A DNA stretch of 64,000 nt from UKL13-3 sp040387195 (GTDB taxonomy: Bacteria; Bacteroidota; Bacteroidia; UKL13-3), in assembly GCA_040387195.1 (NCBI GenBank), contig JAZKEF010000006.1:193143-257142 (forward strand), read 5' to 3'. The notes beneath the pieces are model-generated. The model had not been told where the DNA came from and did no database searches. It saw only the letters and a program-made list of their open reading frames with translations. This document shows positions 55,901-63,557 of the stretch, piece by piece. Position 1 is the stretch's first letter. Each line of letters starts with the position of its first letter. The position numbers and the translations under genes are program-made.

Positions 55901-56795
55901 ACTGGTTTTTTCCGTTGTATCCTTCATCCATATCAAAATCATCATCAGTACCTGCAAAAGCAATCAGGTATTTGTGGTTAGATGCACCACCAAACCATTC
56001 GTATGAATCGTCATTTGCATAACTTACCTGGATAAAATCGGCACGTGTTCCGTTACCTACACCAGCAAAGGTTAATCCGTTAATTTCCTGATCCGGCAAG
56101 AAGTTGTATCCTGCATACTCAATACGCACATATCTTAAGGTACCCGAGTTATCAGCATCATTATAATTTAAACCTCCACCATATGAAGTCAAAGGATCGG
56201 ATGGCAAAGCCTCGTATTGGCGAACACCATTAGCGGTGTTGGTGTGTGCGTTACCAACCAGCAACATACCACCCCAGTCGCCACGAACCCTGGTTCCTGT
56301 TGCTTTACCCGAAGTAAATACAATAGGCTGCTCTTTGGTTCCGATAGCATTTATCTTACCACCTTTGGCAATGATCAATACAAACACATTGCTTGCATTT
56401 CCCCTGATCACTGTTCCCGGTTCAATCGTTAAAGTTGCTCCGTTTAATACGTGAACCGTTCCCGATACTTCGTACCAGTTATTTTTTGTCCAGGTAACGT
56501 TTCCGGAGATATCTCCCGATACTGCTACTTTATTTGCCGAAACTGCCGGGTGTTGCGCTGTGGGTGCCCACGATGCATCTCCGGGATATAAGCTGGCATT
56601 GGGTGTCCAGTTTGACCAACCTGCTGTCCAGTCGGCTGCGGTATTGGTCGGATCAGGATTGTAACCCGTTGAAGCCGGTCGGGTTGTGCCCGTTTGACCA
56701 AACGCTCCACGAAAAGGTACGGTGTCAAAAAACTGACTGTAAGCATTCAAGCTTAGCGCCAGTGCTGCAATCATTGCTGTAGATTTTAGTTTCAT
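52935..56795 (-). CDS. T9SS-exported beta-helix protein with six Ig-like repeats
   Basis: 1286 residues. Signal peptide about 1-20 (ends NAYSQ). Residues about 90-530 resemble a right-handed beta-helix surface protein (VSGTVHVLNGATLTIEPGTVIRG, spanning about 110-132; GTKEQPIVFTSGKATG; LRYVRIEYAG; DDSYEWFGGASNHKYLIAF). Six units of about 100 residues follow (about 540-1190; LTGNVTIAAPANFEVSF...VNGNA type). The last 85 residues, with VMYPNPANSTVTIDF and SRLMIAK, are a type A T9SS sorting signal. A surface or secreted protein. It is followed on the same transcriptional side by nothing; its upstream neighbour is a TonB receptor, possibly its partner. Confidence 0.88.
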   Translation of the reverse strand: MKLKSTAMIAALALSLNAYSQFFDTVPFRGAFGQTGTTRPASTGYNPDPTNTAADWTAGWSNWTPNASLYPGDASWAPTAQHPAVSANKVAVSGDISGNVTWTKNNWYEVSGTVHVLNGATLTIEPGTVIRGNASNVFVLIIAKGGKINAIGTKEQPIVFTSGKATGTRVRGDWGGMLLVGNAHTNTANGVRQYEALPSDPLTSYGGGLNYNDADNSGTLRYVRIEYAGYNFLPDQEINGLTFAGVGNGTRADFIQVSYANDDSYEWFGGASNHKYLIAFAGTDDDFDMDEGYNGKNQFLLGVRNPGVFETSPTGTSNGLEHDNNTGLGTAGQVTPGINAPEPKTAPIISNMTLLGPIRAGENRNALSTTARARFGRAMELRTNTSTSVFNSLIGGYPEGFRMVHPNASITPSVQDRAVNDELSMRNNVLSAAIATDVLWSSTNPPGGTFTTAALAGWWFAGPASFPTPGNDTANTIGKFGISTPSYTGTAGGALSQIDFSAVNFTLGGSSSYLVSSRFTHPKVPTIPQPAISVNPTSLPVFNHVIGEPAQVKAIYIVAANLTGNVTIAAPANFEVSFTRGSGYTASISKNGPILADSVFIKFSKTTVGNATGFVAVSSSASTDFTAINILVNGNATAPASPFVSVSNATLSFTSAVAVPSAEHSFLVTGKFVTGNVTVTAPTRFEVSLTSGSGFASTAAITPVSGEVNTRVYVRYTATATGTVNDTIKLTATGIDAISVRVTGATPVATLTSSPSSYPEWQIVTGDSSLAYPITVGGTNLTDSVTITAPNVNFQLSTDSAFTTPVQVLHLNVSEGAVLASTKIYVRFKGVTATGNVTISSSGAAARTVAVAGRAVSASARMISLQSSTASYSFTTTFGTPSASQSFTVKASKLTDTLGIAFSIEGFQLSLNNTSWSNTLRIDTTTGGTIAATQVYVRYNPTTVGATGAQQLLITSPSASNLTLAIAGQSTPDVVVSPAILPALATVIGKASISIPVTVSGSRLLSNITVTPTAGFEVSLDSTTGFAANVAITKTGTTVAATKVYVRYNPTVAGNAPLNSALNVSTQSGPGAIIALSGYAVLAPTPIINLSTAALTQFITNVAGPTAPQSFMVNAANLTDSLEITVGSDFELSNDSTNYKKSWKVAADVDGKVTNLKLFCRFNRTTNGTINDTIVVSSMGATTGKIAVSGRNTVGIAEVANISSFVMYPNPANSTVTIDFTVEQSAEVNINVIDITGRVVKHVASENFYNGTNSVNFDVADLNNGFYFVNIESLKGSKTSRLMIAK

Positions 56796-57183
56796 CTTAT
56801 TGTTTGTTGTGATAATAAATCAACAACAAGATTATACTCCGTGCTTGAAGCCAATGTTAATTGCATATTACTATTGCATGACTTCCATCTTAAGCAATTG
56901 TTAACACCCTTCAATAAACAACCATCGCTCATGTTTCTTGCCACAGATTACCACTGATTAAATTGTAAAATTGATTATCGGGAAGAAGTCAACTAATATT
57001 GACGCGAGTGAATGGTTTCCCGCAGATCTCGCAGATTCCGCAAATCCTTTCTGCGTTATCTGCGAGATTTGCGGGAAACAATGCTGCAAACGCTGCGGTT
57101 AACAATTAGCTGACATCAAAGAAAAGTCAAAAAAAATCCGGTTCGAATAATCGAACCGGATTCCTGTATCAGGGCTGCTATTT
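56796..57183. other. Intergenic region with REP-like inverted repeat
   Basis: Between the TonB receptor gene and the T9SS gene (both minus). It holds a 21-bp imperfect inverted repeat (57015-57035 and 57059-57079; GTTTCCCGCAGATCTCGCAG with one mismatch in its partner) and the receptor's terminator. The T9SS gene's promoter should be in the AT-rich part near 56800-56900, but I cannot assign it. Confidence 0.6.
57131..57162 (-). terminator. Intrinsic terminator of the TonB receptor gene
   Basis: Stem AATCCGGTTCGA/TCGAACCGGATT with loop ATAA and a run of T on the minus strand. It lies about 20 nt past the stop codon at 57184, so receptor and T9SS gene are probably separate transcripts. Confidence 0.88.
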
Positions 57184-60060
57184 TTAGAATGTATAATTCA
57201 CCCCAAACGATACCGTACTTCCGTAACGGTAGTTAAATGTATCAATATCTTTTCCTTCGTCAAATTTTTGGTTCTTGTTCAGATCCTGGTAGAACACCAG
57301 GTTTTGTGCAAACACATCACCCACTGTAAGTTTCACCTGCATCTTTTTAAAGAACGTACGAGAGATGCTGATGTCCAATACCGTTCTTGGGTTTTCCCAG
57401 ATAATGAACTGGTTTTCGTTACCCACAAATGCAATCCGTCTGCCTACCTTGTTCATGTTCACCGAAACATCAACCGCTTTCGGGTTGCTGTAGTTTAAAC
57501 CTAAGTTAAATACATAAGGCGACTGACCCTGCAACGGACGTTTTGATGTTCCTGCTCCTGAGTTGCGCAACGATACTTCCGAATTGATGAGTGATAAATT
57601 GGAGAACACCGTAAAGTTTTTGAAGATGCGCGTGTTCATGATCTTATCAAGCTCCAGCAATTGCAAACGGATCTCAAACTCCACTCCGTAATTGATAGCC
57701 GAACTTGCATTCTGGTAACTGAAATTACGGAACGATGGATTCGGAACCACAATCATCTCCACCGGGTTGGTGAAACTTTTAAAGAACGGATTCACCGAAA
57801 TGGTTTGTCCTGCTGTCGGGTAAAATTCCCATTTCACATCAATATTGTCAATCACCGCACGTACCAATGAGTCGTTACCGGTAATGATGGAGTTATATGT
57901 AGGCTCATAAAATGCCAGCGGAGCATACTCCCTGAACTCAGGACGTGAAAGTGTGCGGGCATATCCCAACCGTAAGTTTTGTTTTTCGCTTAACTCAATA
58001 ATGACATTAGCCGATGGAAGGATATCATTTACTGTTTTATCAACCGCAACCTTGCGGCCTTGTGCTTCCGAGTTTACCTGTTGGTTAAAGCTTTCAAAAC
58101 GTGCTCCCCAAATGATGCGGATCCTGTTGGCTACCTTATTATCCAGCATTACAAAACCTGCATGCAAGGTAGAGCTTGCGGTATAGCTATCCGAACCCTG
58201 TGTGGTTTCGCGCTGGAAGTACAGATCGCTTGCCATGTTTTCGTTTCTGAAAACCGAATCAGGTCCCTGTGTTCCTGCCACATCTCCCTTGCTTGGATCA
58301 AAATTATTGTTGTCGTATGTGATCAGGAAGTTTCTTCCCGCAAACGAACGATCTCTGAACTGGTGGAATCCTCCCAGTTTTACTTCCGATTTTTTGAACA
58401 GCTTAAATGGAATGCTCACTTCATACTTAGCTGATGGACTGGTTTCCGTTAAATCCGAATAGAAACGTCCGGTTTGGTTGGGTGTAAACGCATTCGCATC
58501 CGGGTTCAACTGCACCAGTGATTTTCCGTACACCGTATCACCTATTAACTTATCAGCCTGGTAGATCAACCGTTTAAAATCGGGCATCTGGCGGTTGATA
58601 TGCGTATAGCCTATCGTGTACTTCACCTTAATTTTAGTAGCCGTCATCATGTGTTCTCCGGTAAACTGACCGGTATACATTCTGCTTTGCTGGTACTGGT
58701 AAATATAATCGTTAAAACGTTTATTCTCCTGGTCGATAAAAGCACCCGAGTGGTTGCTGTAGGCATATCCCGTACGCAAAATGGTTTGGTCTTCGCCTGT
58801 TTGCGTCATTAGGTTCTTAAATGAAAACTTATTGTTTTTACCCAGCTTCATGGCAAGGTTTAATACCCCACCTACGTTAACCGTGCGCTTGTAACTATCG
58901 TAATCGTAAAACGTTCCATCGGCAGTGTTCAGGTCAATTTCCTGCTGGTCCATACCAATCTGTACTTTGTCTCTTACTTTAAAAGGAGTGTAACGGTAGT
59001 TGTTGCTATACGTTAAAGCCGCCAATACCCCAAATTCATTGTGCTCGCTTTTAAACCTGCGCGAACCCGATACGTTAAAACTTACATTAGGTGCAAAACC
59101 GTTTACTTCGGTTGGTTTAAAGTTATTGTCAAATAATTTGGTTTGTTCAATTAAAGAAGGAGTAGATGCGTTGCGCGACTCTTCCGTACCAAAAGCACCT
59201 GAAGGCAATGCACGTTTGCCGTTATCATAACCCAACCAATCGGTACCGCTTGCATTGGGGCTGGCATATCCATCCTTAAATGTAGTAAGTGTATGCGCTC
59301 CTGCCGAAAGACCTACCGAAAACGAGTTCTCATCCGGAATATCCTTGGTATTGATCTGGATAAACCCTCCTGCAAAATCCGCAGGCATATCGGGCGTGGC
59401 CGTTTTTACGATCATCATATTGTCCAATACCGCTGCCGGAATCAGGTCCAGTGAAAATGCCTTACGGTCACTTTCCGAGCTGGCCAATGGTGCTCCGTTA
59501 ATAAAGCCCATATTATACCTGTCGCCCAGTCCTCGTACAATCGCAAATTTATTATCCTGGATCGATGCTCCGCTCACACGTTTTATCACATCCGCAGTGG
59601 TTCTGTCCGGTGTTTTGCGGATCAGGTCGGCCGATACTCCGCTCGATACTGCTACCGAACTTTTTTGCTGGATAAGCACCGCATTGGCACTTTCCTTTTT
59701 AACCTCCCCTTTAATCACTACTTCACTCAACTCCTTGGTCGACTCTTCCATCGAAAGGTTAACCAATGCCGTTTCCTTAGCCGTTACCACCACACCGGAA
59801 ACGATCTTTTTTTGATACGATATATAATTAAGCACCAGGTTATATGTACCCGGAGCCACATTGTTCACTAAAAACTTGCCCTCAAAATCGGTAGCTGCTC
59901 CCTGGGTGGTTCCCTCCAGCTGAACCGATACCCCTATCAGTTCCTCTCCCGTTTTTTTGTCGATTACCTTCCCTGCAATGCGGCCGGTTTGGGCTTGAGC
60001 AGCTATTGCCATCATACTGATAAGCAATACAAGAAGGTAGTTTAGTTTAAGGTTGCGCAT
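57184..60060 (-). CDS. TonB-dependent receptor
   Basis: 958 residues from the ATG at MRNLKLNYLL; an open frame extends 15 codons upstream without a good start. Signal peptide about 1-24. A carboxypeptidase-regulatory-like domain follows (GRIAGKVIDKKTGEELIGVS; about 27-110), then a plug (about 135-260: LIRKTPDRTTADVIKRVSG, FAIVRGLGDRYN) and a large barrel ending FGVNYTF. It takes up an unknown substrate with TonB energy. It lies just upstream of the T9SS beta-helix gene; such pairs are known, and the T9SS protein could capture the ligand. No SusD-like lipoprotein is adjacent. Confidence 0.9.
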   Translation of the reverse strand: MRNLKLNYLLVLLISMMAIAAQAQTGRIAGKVIDKKTGEELIGVSVQLEGTTQGAATDFEGKFLVNNVAPGTYNLVLNYISYQKKIVSGVVVTAKETALVNLSMEESTKELSEVVIKGEVKKESANAVLIQQKSSVAVSSGVSADLIRKTPDRTTADVIKRVSGASIQDNKFAIVRGLGDRYNMGFINGAPLASSESDRKAFSLDLIPAAVLDNMMIVKTATPDMPADFAGGFIQINTKDIPDENSFSVGLSAGAHTLTTFKDGYASPNASGTDWLGYDNGKRALPSGAFGTEESRNASTPSLIEQTKLFDNNFKPTEVNGFAPNVSFNVSGSRRFKSEHNEFGVLAALTYSNNYRYTPFKVRDKVQIGMDQQEIDLNTADGTFYDYDSYKRTVNVGGVLNLAMKLGKNNKFSFKNLMTQTGEDQTILRTGYAYSNHSGAFIDQENKRFNDYIYQYQQSRMYTGQFTGEHMMTATKIKVKYTIGYTHINRQMPDFKRLIYQADKLIGDTVYGKSLVQLNPDANAFTPNQTGRFYSDLTETSPSAKYEVSIPFKLFKKSEVKLGGFHQFRDRSFAGRNFLITYDNNNFDPSKGDVAGTQGPDSVFRNENMASDLYFQRETTQGSDSYTASSTLHAGFVMLDNKVANRIRIIWGARFESFNQQVNSEAQGRKVAVDKTVNDILPSANVIIELSEKQNLRLGYARTLSRPEFREYAPLAFYEPTYNSIITGNDSLVRAVIDNIDVKWEFYPTAGQTISVNPFFKSFTNPVEMIVVPNPSFRNFSYQNASSAINYGVEFEIRLQLLELDKIMNTRIFKNFTVFSNLSLINSEVSLRNSGAGTSKRPLQGQSPYVFNLGLNYSNPKAVDVSVNMNKVGRRIAFVGNENQFIIWENPRTVLDISISRTFFKKMQVKLTVGDVFAQNLVFYQDLNKNQKFDEGKDIDTFNYRYGSTVSFGVNYTF

Positions 60061-60657
60061 AATTGAAATATTGTGCGGCAAAAGTACCCCCACCATCTTT
60101 AGCAATAGTTAACCCTACATTAATGTTAGGTTAGGGGAATATCAATGTTGTGTTATGGGAATGTTAAGAGGGGGTGAGAATGAAGGGGGTTTAAGCTAAG
60201 TTGCTTAGCAAAGTAATGCTCTTCATACCTTATAGTAAAAAGGCTGCTCCCGAAAGGGAAGCAGCCTTTTTGTGTTAGCAAGGGTTGGGATTTCTCATAG
60301 GTTTATGCGTACAATAGCTACCTGGCATGTCTAAATTCAATATTTGTTCAGCAGCCAAAACTTCCATTTATTGTTTCTGGCGTATTTCTATATCAAAAAT
60401 AAGCATTTTTATACAATTCCAATAAAACTATACTCTTTTGAATCCCGTTTTATTCAAAAACAATAATCTGCCTCACAAAAAACCTGCATTTTATTGAAAC
60501 AAAATTAAAATGTGATCAAAAAGACCCCAACATTTGTAGTGTTGAAGTAGAGGTCAACTTACCCTTATGAAAACAACTAAACCCCAGTTAAACCCCAAAA
60601 GCAAGGATTGCTACCTTTTAACAGTAGCATACCCTTGCTTTAAAAACCCCAACATCT
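60061..60657. other. Intergenic region with an orphan terminator and a small ORF
   Basis: About 600 bp of AT-rich sequence. It holds the bidirectional hairpin at 60236-60273, then a long stretch with no gene, then the small ORF at 60567-60665 and a stem of 9 bp at 60598-60641 (AAAGCAAGG with CCTTGCTTT; inner TGCTAC/GTAGCA). The promoter of the TonB receptor must lie in 60061-60230. Confidence 0.6.
60236..60273. terminator. Orphan bidirectional terminator hairpin
   Basis: Stem AAAAAGGCTGCTCCC/GGGAAGCAGCCTTTTT with one bulged base and a CGAAA-type loop. It has A and T runs on both sides, yet no gene ends here on either strand. It may end a small RNA, or mark a lost gene. Confidence 0.75.
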
Positions 60658-60665
60658 ATGGCTGA
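60567..60665 (+). CDS. Possible 32-residue leader ORF overlapping the lysozyme start
   Basis: ATG at 60567; the frame ends in TGA at 60663-60665, overlapping the GH108 start at 60658 by 8 nt. The peptide (MKTTKPQLNPKSKDCYLLTV...) has no recognisable domain. Its middle lies on the 60598-60641 hairpin. It might be a leader peptide coupling translation to the lysozyme, or chance. No independent support. Confidence 0.3.
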   Translation: MKTTKPQLNPKSKDCYLLTVAYPCFKNPNIYG

Positions 60666-61086
60666 TTTTAAACAAGCATTTATTCAATTAAACTTTAACG
60701 AAGGAAAATATGTGAATGACCCAGACGATTCGGGCGGTGAAACATATAAAGGTATCTCCCGTGATAAAAATCCTAAGTGGAAAGGTTGGGCTATTATTGA
60801 TTCATTAAGGAAACAGGTTGGGTTTCCGGACTCACTAGGTTCAAACCTGGAATTGCCTGTATTACATGAACATTTTTTTAATCTTGAATATTGGTTTCCA
60901 ATGAAAGGAAATAGCATTACTTCTCAATCAGTTGCTTTAAGCATCTTTGATTTTGGTGCAAATGTTGGAATCGTCACCAGCATTCAATTTGCTCAAAATG
61001 TGGTGGGAACTCACGCGGATGTGCATTCTATTTCATCCGGGCACAACACAACAACCGGATTGTTGCCAGAAAGAAAATGGTTGTAG
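60658..61086 (+). CDS. Truncated GH108-type N-acetylmuramidase
   Basis: 142 residues, versus about 170-190 for the family. The catalytic region is visible: NEGKYVNDPDDSGGETYKGIS with the Glu of the ExGxY motif near residues 14-34. It continues to IFDFGANVGIVTSIQFAQ and then diverges (VVGTHADVHSISSGHNTTTG), with no clear C-terminal peptidoglycan-binding domain. Members cut peptidoglycan and are typical of phage or phage-derived lysis modules. It may be a decayed remnant, though the frame up to the truncation is intact. A terminator-like hairpin follows. Confidence 0.78.
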   Translation: MADFKQAFIQLNFNEGKYVNDPDDSGGETYKGISRDKNPKWKGWAIIDSLRKQVGFPDSLGSNLELPVLHEHFFNLEYWFPMKGNSITSQSVALSIFDFGANVGIVTSIQFAQNVVGTHADVHSISSGHNTTTGLLPERKWL

Positions 61087-61128
61087 GAGAATAAGGTTGA
61101 TTTAAATATAGGTTGGTTAAAAATGTCT

Positions 61129-61152
61129 GCTCGCAAGAGCGGGCATTTTTTT
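61129..61152 (+). terminator. Intrinsic terminator after the lysozyme gene
   Basis: TGTCTGCTC pairs with GAGCGGGCA (with G-U wobbles) around a GCAA tetraloop and is followed by seven T. It lies about 45 nt after the GH108 stop and before the toxin gene. Confidence 0.75.
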
Positions 61153-61239
61153 GTTGATTTTTTAATATGCTTTGTTTCTAAATATAGAAACTTTTATTAC
61201 TTTTGTTATGAAGAAAAAAGACGAGTTAACGATCTCAGA

Positions 61240-61580
61240 ATGAAATTTTTTGAGACTAGGTTTATGGAGGAAGCAAATGAGTTCATTGCAGAACTTGATG
61301 CTAAGGCAATAAAAAAAATATTCTATACTATTGACCTTGCTGAGCAGACAAATGACCAGAGACTGTTCAAGAAACTCCAACATGAAATATGGGAATTACG
61401 GTCAACGTTTAGAGGCCTTCAGATTCGAGTTCTTGCATTTTGGGAAAAACGGACAATAAACAAACATTGATAATAGCAACACATGGTTTTGTTAAAAAGG
61501 CTGACAAAGTTCCCGCTAATGAAATTAAAAGGGCGGCTAGACTTAGAAACAAGTATTTTGAAAGCAAACTAAAAAAATAA
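61240..61580 (+). pseudogene. Frameshifted HigB/RelE-type toxin
   Basis: The ATG at 61240 starts MKFFETRFMEEANEFI, and the first two thirds match the phage-derived Gp49/HigB group (ELDAKAIKKIFYTIDL, HEIWELRSTFRGLQIRVLAFW). Near 61443-61450 an A-tract is one base short: in the 0 frame the protein ends early at 61470 as ...EKRTINKH. In the -1 frame the sequence carries on as DNKQTLIIATHGFVKKADK...KLKK and stops at 61578-61580, which fits the family C-terminus. This is either a disabling deletion, a slip site (GAAAAAC), or a sequence error. The predicted full protein would have about 113 residues and cleave mRNA on ribosomes. Confidence 0.8.
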
Positions 61581-61584
61581 TCAT

Positions 61585-61911
61585 ATGACCACTAAAAAAG
61601 TAAAAACGTATTCGCTTGCCGAAATGAAAGATAAATACATTGGTAAGGTTGGGACAATGGAGCGCGAGGAATATGAATACGAACTTCGCATGGATGTTCT
61701 AGGCAAAATGATTAAAACCGCTCGAATAGAAAGACGCCTGACACAAGAAGAGCTTGGTAAATTGATTGGCGTACAGAAAGCACAGATCTCAAAACTGGAA
61801 AGCAGTACCAATAGTGCAACGATAGATACTATTATCAAAGTGTTCAAAGCATTAAAAGCAGAGATTAGCTTCAATGTTAAACTTGAAGACAACTACGTAA
61901 CCCTCACTTAG
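61585..61911 (+). CDS. higA: HigA-type antitoxin, XRE family
   Basis: 108 residues. An N-terminal region (SLAEMKDKYIGKVGTMEREE) is followed by a helix-turn-helix of Cro/C1 type (IKTARIERRLTQEELGKLIG and AQISKLESSTNSATIDTIIK). It should bind and block the neighbouring toxin and repress the operon promoter. Its ATG is 4 nt after the shifted toxin's stop codon. The toxin-first order and layout match higBA. It is intact, while the toxin is not. Confidence 0.88.
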   Translation: MTTKKVKTYSLAEMKDKYIGKVGTMEREEYEYELRMDVLGKMIKTARIERRLTQEELGKLIGVQKAQISKLESSTNSATIDTIIKVFKALKAEISFNVKLEDNYVTLT

Positions 61912-61972
61912 CTGGAAACCGAGCCTTTTGTTCCTCCAGTTTATTTATCAAAATTAATAATGCAAGTCTAAA

Positions 61973-62120
61973 GGCCGTCCGTGACTTGCCCATTTGTAGC
62001 ATAACGCACAAGTTGAATTCCTACTCTAATTAGCCACCGTTTGTCTGCTTCGTTTCAACATTCCGCTTGTGTCACCCTTATCGTTCTAAACTCACACGGA
62101 CGGCACGTCCACGTGAACAT
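61973..62120. mobile_element. MITE-like element, copy B
   Basis: Contains GGCCGTCCGTGACTTG on the left and CACGGACGGCACGTCC on the right, about 150 bp apart. Matching inner blocks: GTAGCATAACGCA, TCTAATTAGCCACCG, CTGCTTCGTTTCAACATTCC, ATCGTTCTAAA. It lies between the antitoxin gene and the outer-membrane lipoprotein gene. No coding capacity. Confidence 0.82.
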
Positions 62121-62194
62121 TGAGGTTTCCGTTCTTTCATCCAACCACAGACCATGGACTGCGGACCACCGACCCTCCCGCGCAGCAGGTTCAC

Positions 62195-62911
62195 CTAAAA
62201 CTTAAAATTCAACCCCATTGTTAAAAACCCTTTATCCTGCCTGAAATCAGGATTGGATACATTAAAGCTGTTGCCAAGTTGTACCTGCAACTTCACCTTA
62301 TCAATTCCGGCTTTGAGGGTAATGGCAGGTTCTATTAAAAAGTGAGAGCTGTTGTTGTTCAGGTAAGCTACCTGGTCTTCGCCATCGTAAATTAAATCCC
62401 CTTCAATACTTGCATAGTTAAGGCCTACCAGCCGGGATGAAATAGCTGCCGAAAAGTATTTGGATTTATACCCGAAATTGGGCTGCACACCATACCGGAA
62501 AAGATCGGCCGTAATCTTACCTGTTGTTTGGGGATTTGCTTCTACACTCGAGGGGAAATGGTTCTCCATACTCCCCATACCTGCAATACCATATACCTCC
62601 AACACAAAGTTGCCGGCCAGAGGTGTAAAGTATCCTCCGCCCACCTCAAAAAACTTCCCCGATCCGCCATCGCCATTATCATGGTTTTGAGGATTAAAAA
62701 AGCCAACATCTGCTTTAATGGCAAAACCATTGGTAACACCATAAGCCCCCTGAAAATTGAGCTGATCGGAATTACCGGCAAACGTGAGGTTGCTTTCGCC
62801 CTTTGCACTGATCAGGGGCACATTTTGGGTATTGGCACTATAGTATTTGGGACTGCAGGAGGTAAACAAAACCGCGCTTACCAGGATGGGAAAAAAGTGG
62901 TGCTTTTTCAT
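62195..62911 (-). CDS. Outer-membrane lipoprotein with barrel-like sequence
   Basis: 238 residues. A lipoprotein signal peptide with lipobox LFTSC (Cys19) opens the protein. The rest is Gly/aromatic-rich with alternating pattern (GAYGVTNGFAIKADVGFFNP, GGGYFTPLAGNFVLEVYG), ending with KGFLTMGLNFKF, where the last residue Phe suits a barrel. No named family recognised. It is a single gene flanked by MITE-like copies on both sides. Function unknown. Confidence 0.75.
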   Translation of the reverse strand: MKKHHFFPILVSAVLFTSCSPKYYSANTQNVPLISAKGESNLTFAGNSDQLNFQGAYGVTNGFAIKADVGFFNPQNHDNGDGGSGKFFEVGGGYFTPLAGNFVLEVYGIAGMGSMENHFPSSVEANPQTTGKITADLFRYGVQPNFGYKSKYFSAAISSRLVGLNYASIEGDLIYDGEDQVAYLNNNSSHFLIEPAITLKAGIDKVKLQVQLGNSFNVSNPDFRQDKGFLTMGLNFKF

Positions 62912-63129
62912 GAGTGTGTGTTATGCTAAAGGTAATGAGATGCAATTAACCTGCCGTACACCTTCGTGAACATAAGGGAGGAGGAGGAATTGCGGGTTGC
63001 TTATTGCGCGTTACGGGTTTGGAGTTATCACATTCCATTAAAATTTAAATGACTATAGGCAAATAACCGCAGCGAACACAACGATTTACGCAGCGAACCC
63101 TGCGGTTAAAATAGCGTTGACCTTTTGTC

Positions 63130-63225
63130 GCGCATGTGGTGTCCGTGACTAGTTCATTGGGAGCATAACGTGCAACTTGATCTCGATATCTAAATTGGTC
63201 TCAGTGTGCTTGCACCATAACATCC
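63130..63225. mobile_element. MITE-like element, degenerate left-half copy D
   Basis: TGGTGTCCGTGACTAG, then GGGAGCATAACGTGCAACTTG and TCTAAATTGGTCTC match the element's left half, but the right half is unrecognisable. It lies 65 bp before the complete copy C. Confidence 0.55.
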
Positions 63226-63290
63226 GTTGGCCGGATAAATGTTGGCCTTACAGTACCCTGTTAATTGTGTTAATTATGTCTAATGTTGTC

Positions 63291-63445
63291 GCGGACGTGC
63301 CGTCCGTGACTTGCGCACCTGAAGCAGAATGTTCAAATTTAACTCCTATTCTAATTGGCCTCACTGTGGCTGCTTCGCTTCAATATTCCGGTAATTTCAA
63401 ACGTATCGTTCTAAATTCACACGGACGACACGTCCACGTGAACAC
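63291..63445. mobile_element. MITE-like element, copy C (best terminal inverted repeats)
   Basis: Left end GCGGACGTGCCGTCCGTGAC and right end CACACGGACGACACGTCC form an imperfect terminal inverted repeat of about 18 bp. Each end is itself nearly palindromic (CGGAC...GTCCG). The 110-bp interior matches copies A and B at CTGCTTCG, CAATATTCC and ATCGTTCTAAATTCAC. Confidence 0.85.
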
Positions 63446-63557
63446 GGGGGATCTGCACAATGAGAGCTTGGGTCACCGCAGCCTTGCAAATGCAGTATCC
63501 CCAAACAACATAATCCTGCAATACATATTCGAACAAAAACTTTCATACTTGAGTAGT

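Larger units (their letters stand above)
62912..63557. other. Intergenic region built from repeat fragments
   Basis: About 650 bp. It holds a poor match to the element's right end (about 62949-62978, CCTTCGTGAACATAAG), a degenerate left half (63130-63225) and a complete copy (63291-63445). The open frame on the plus strand here is made of element sequence. No gene is visible. Confidence 0.65.

Noticed and set aside
59255..59815. 186-codon plus-strand frame inside the TonB receptor
   Set aside because: Antisense shadow of a well-supported gene.
61208..61243. 11-codon ORF (MKKKDELTISE) before the toxin
   Set aside because: It overlaps the toxin ATG as ATGA, but it is too short to support and may be chance.
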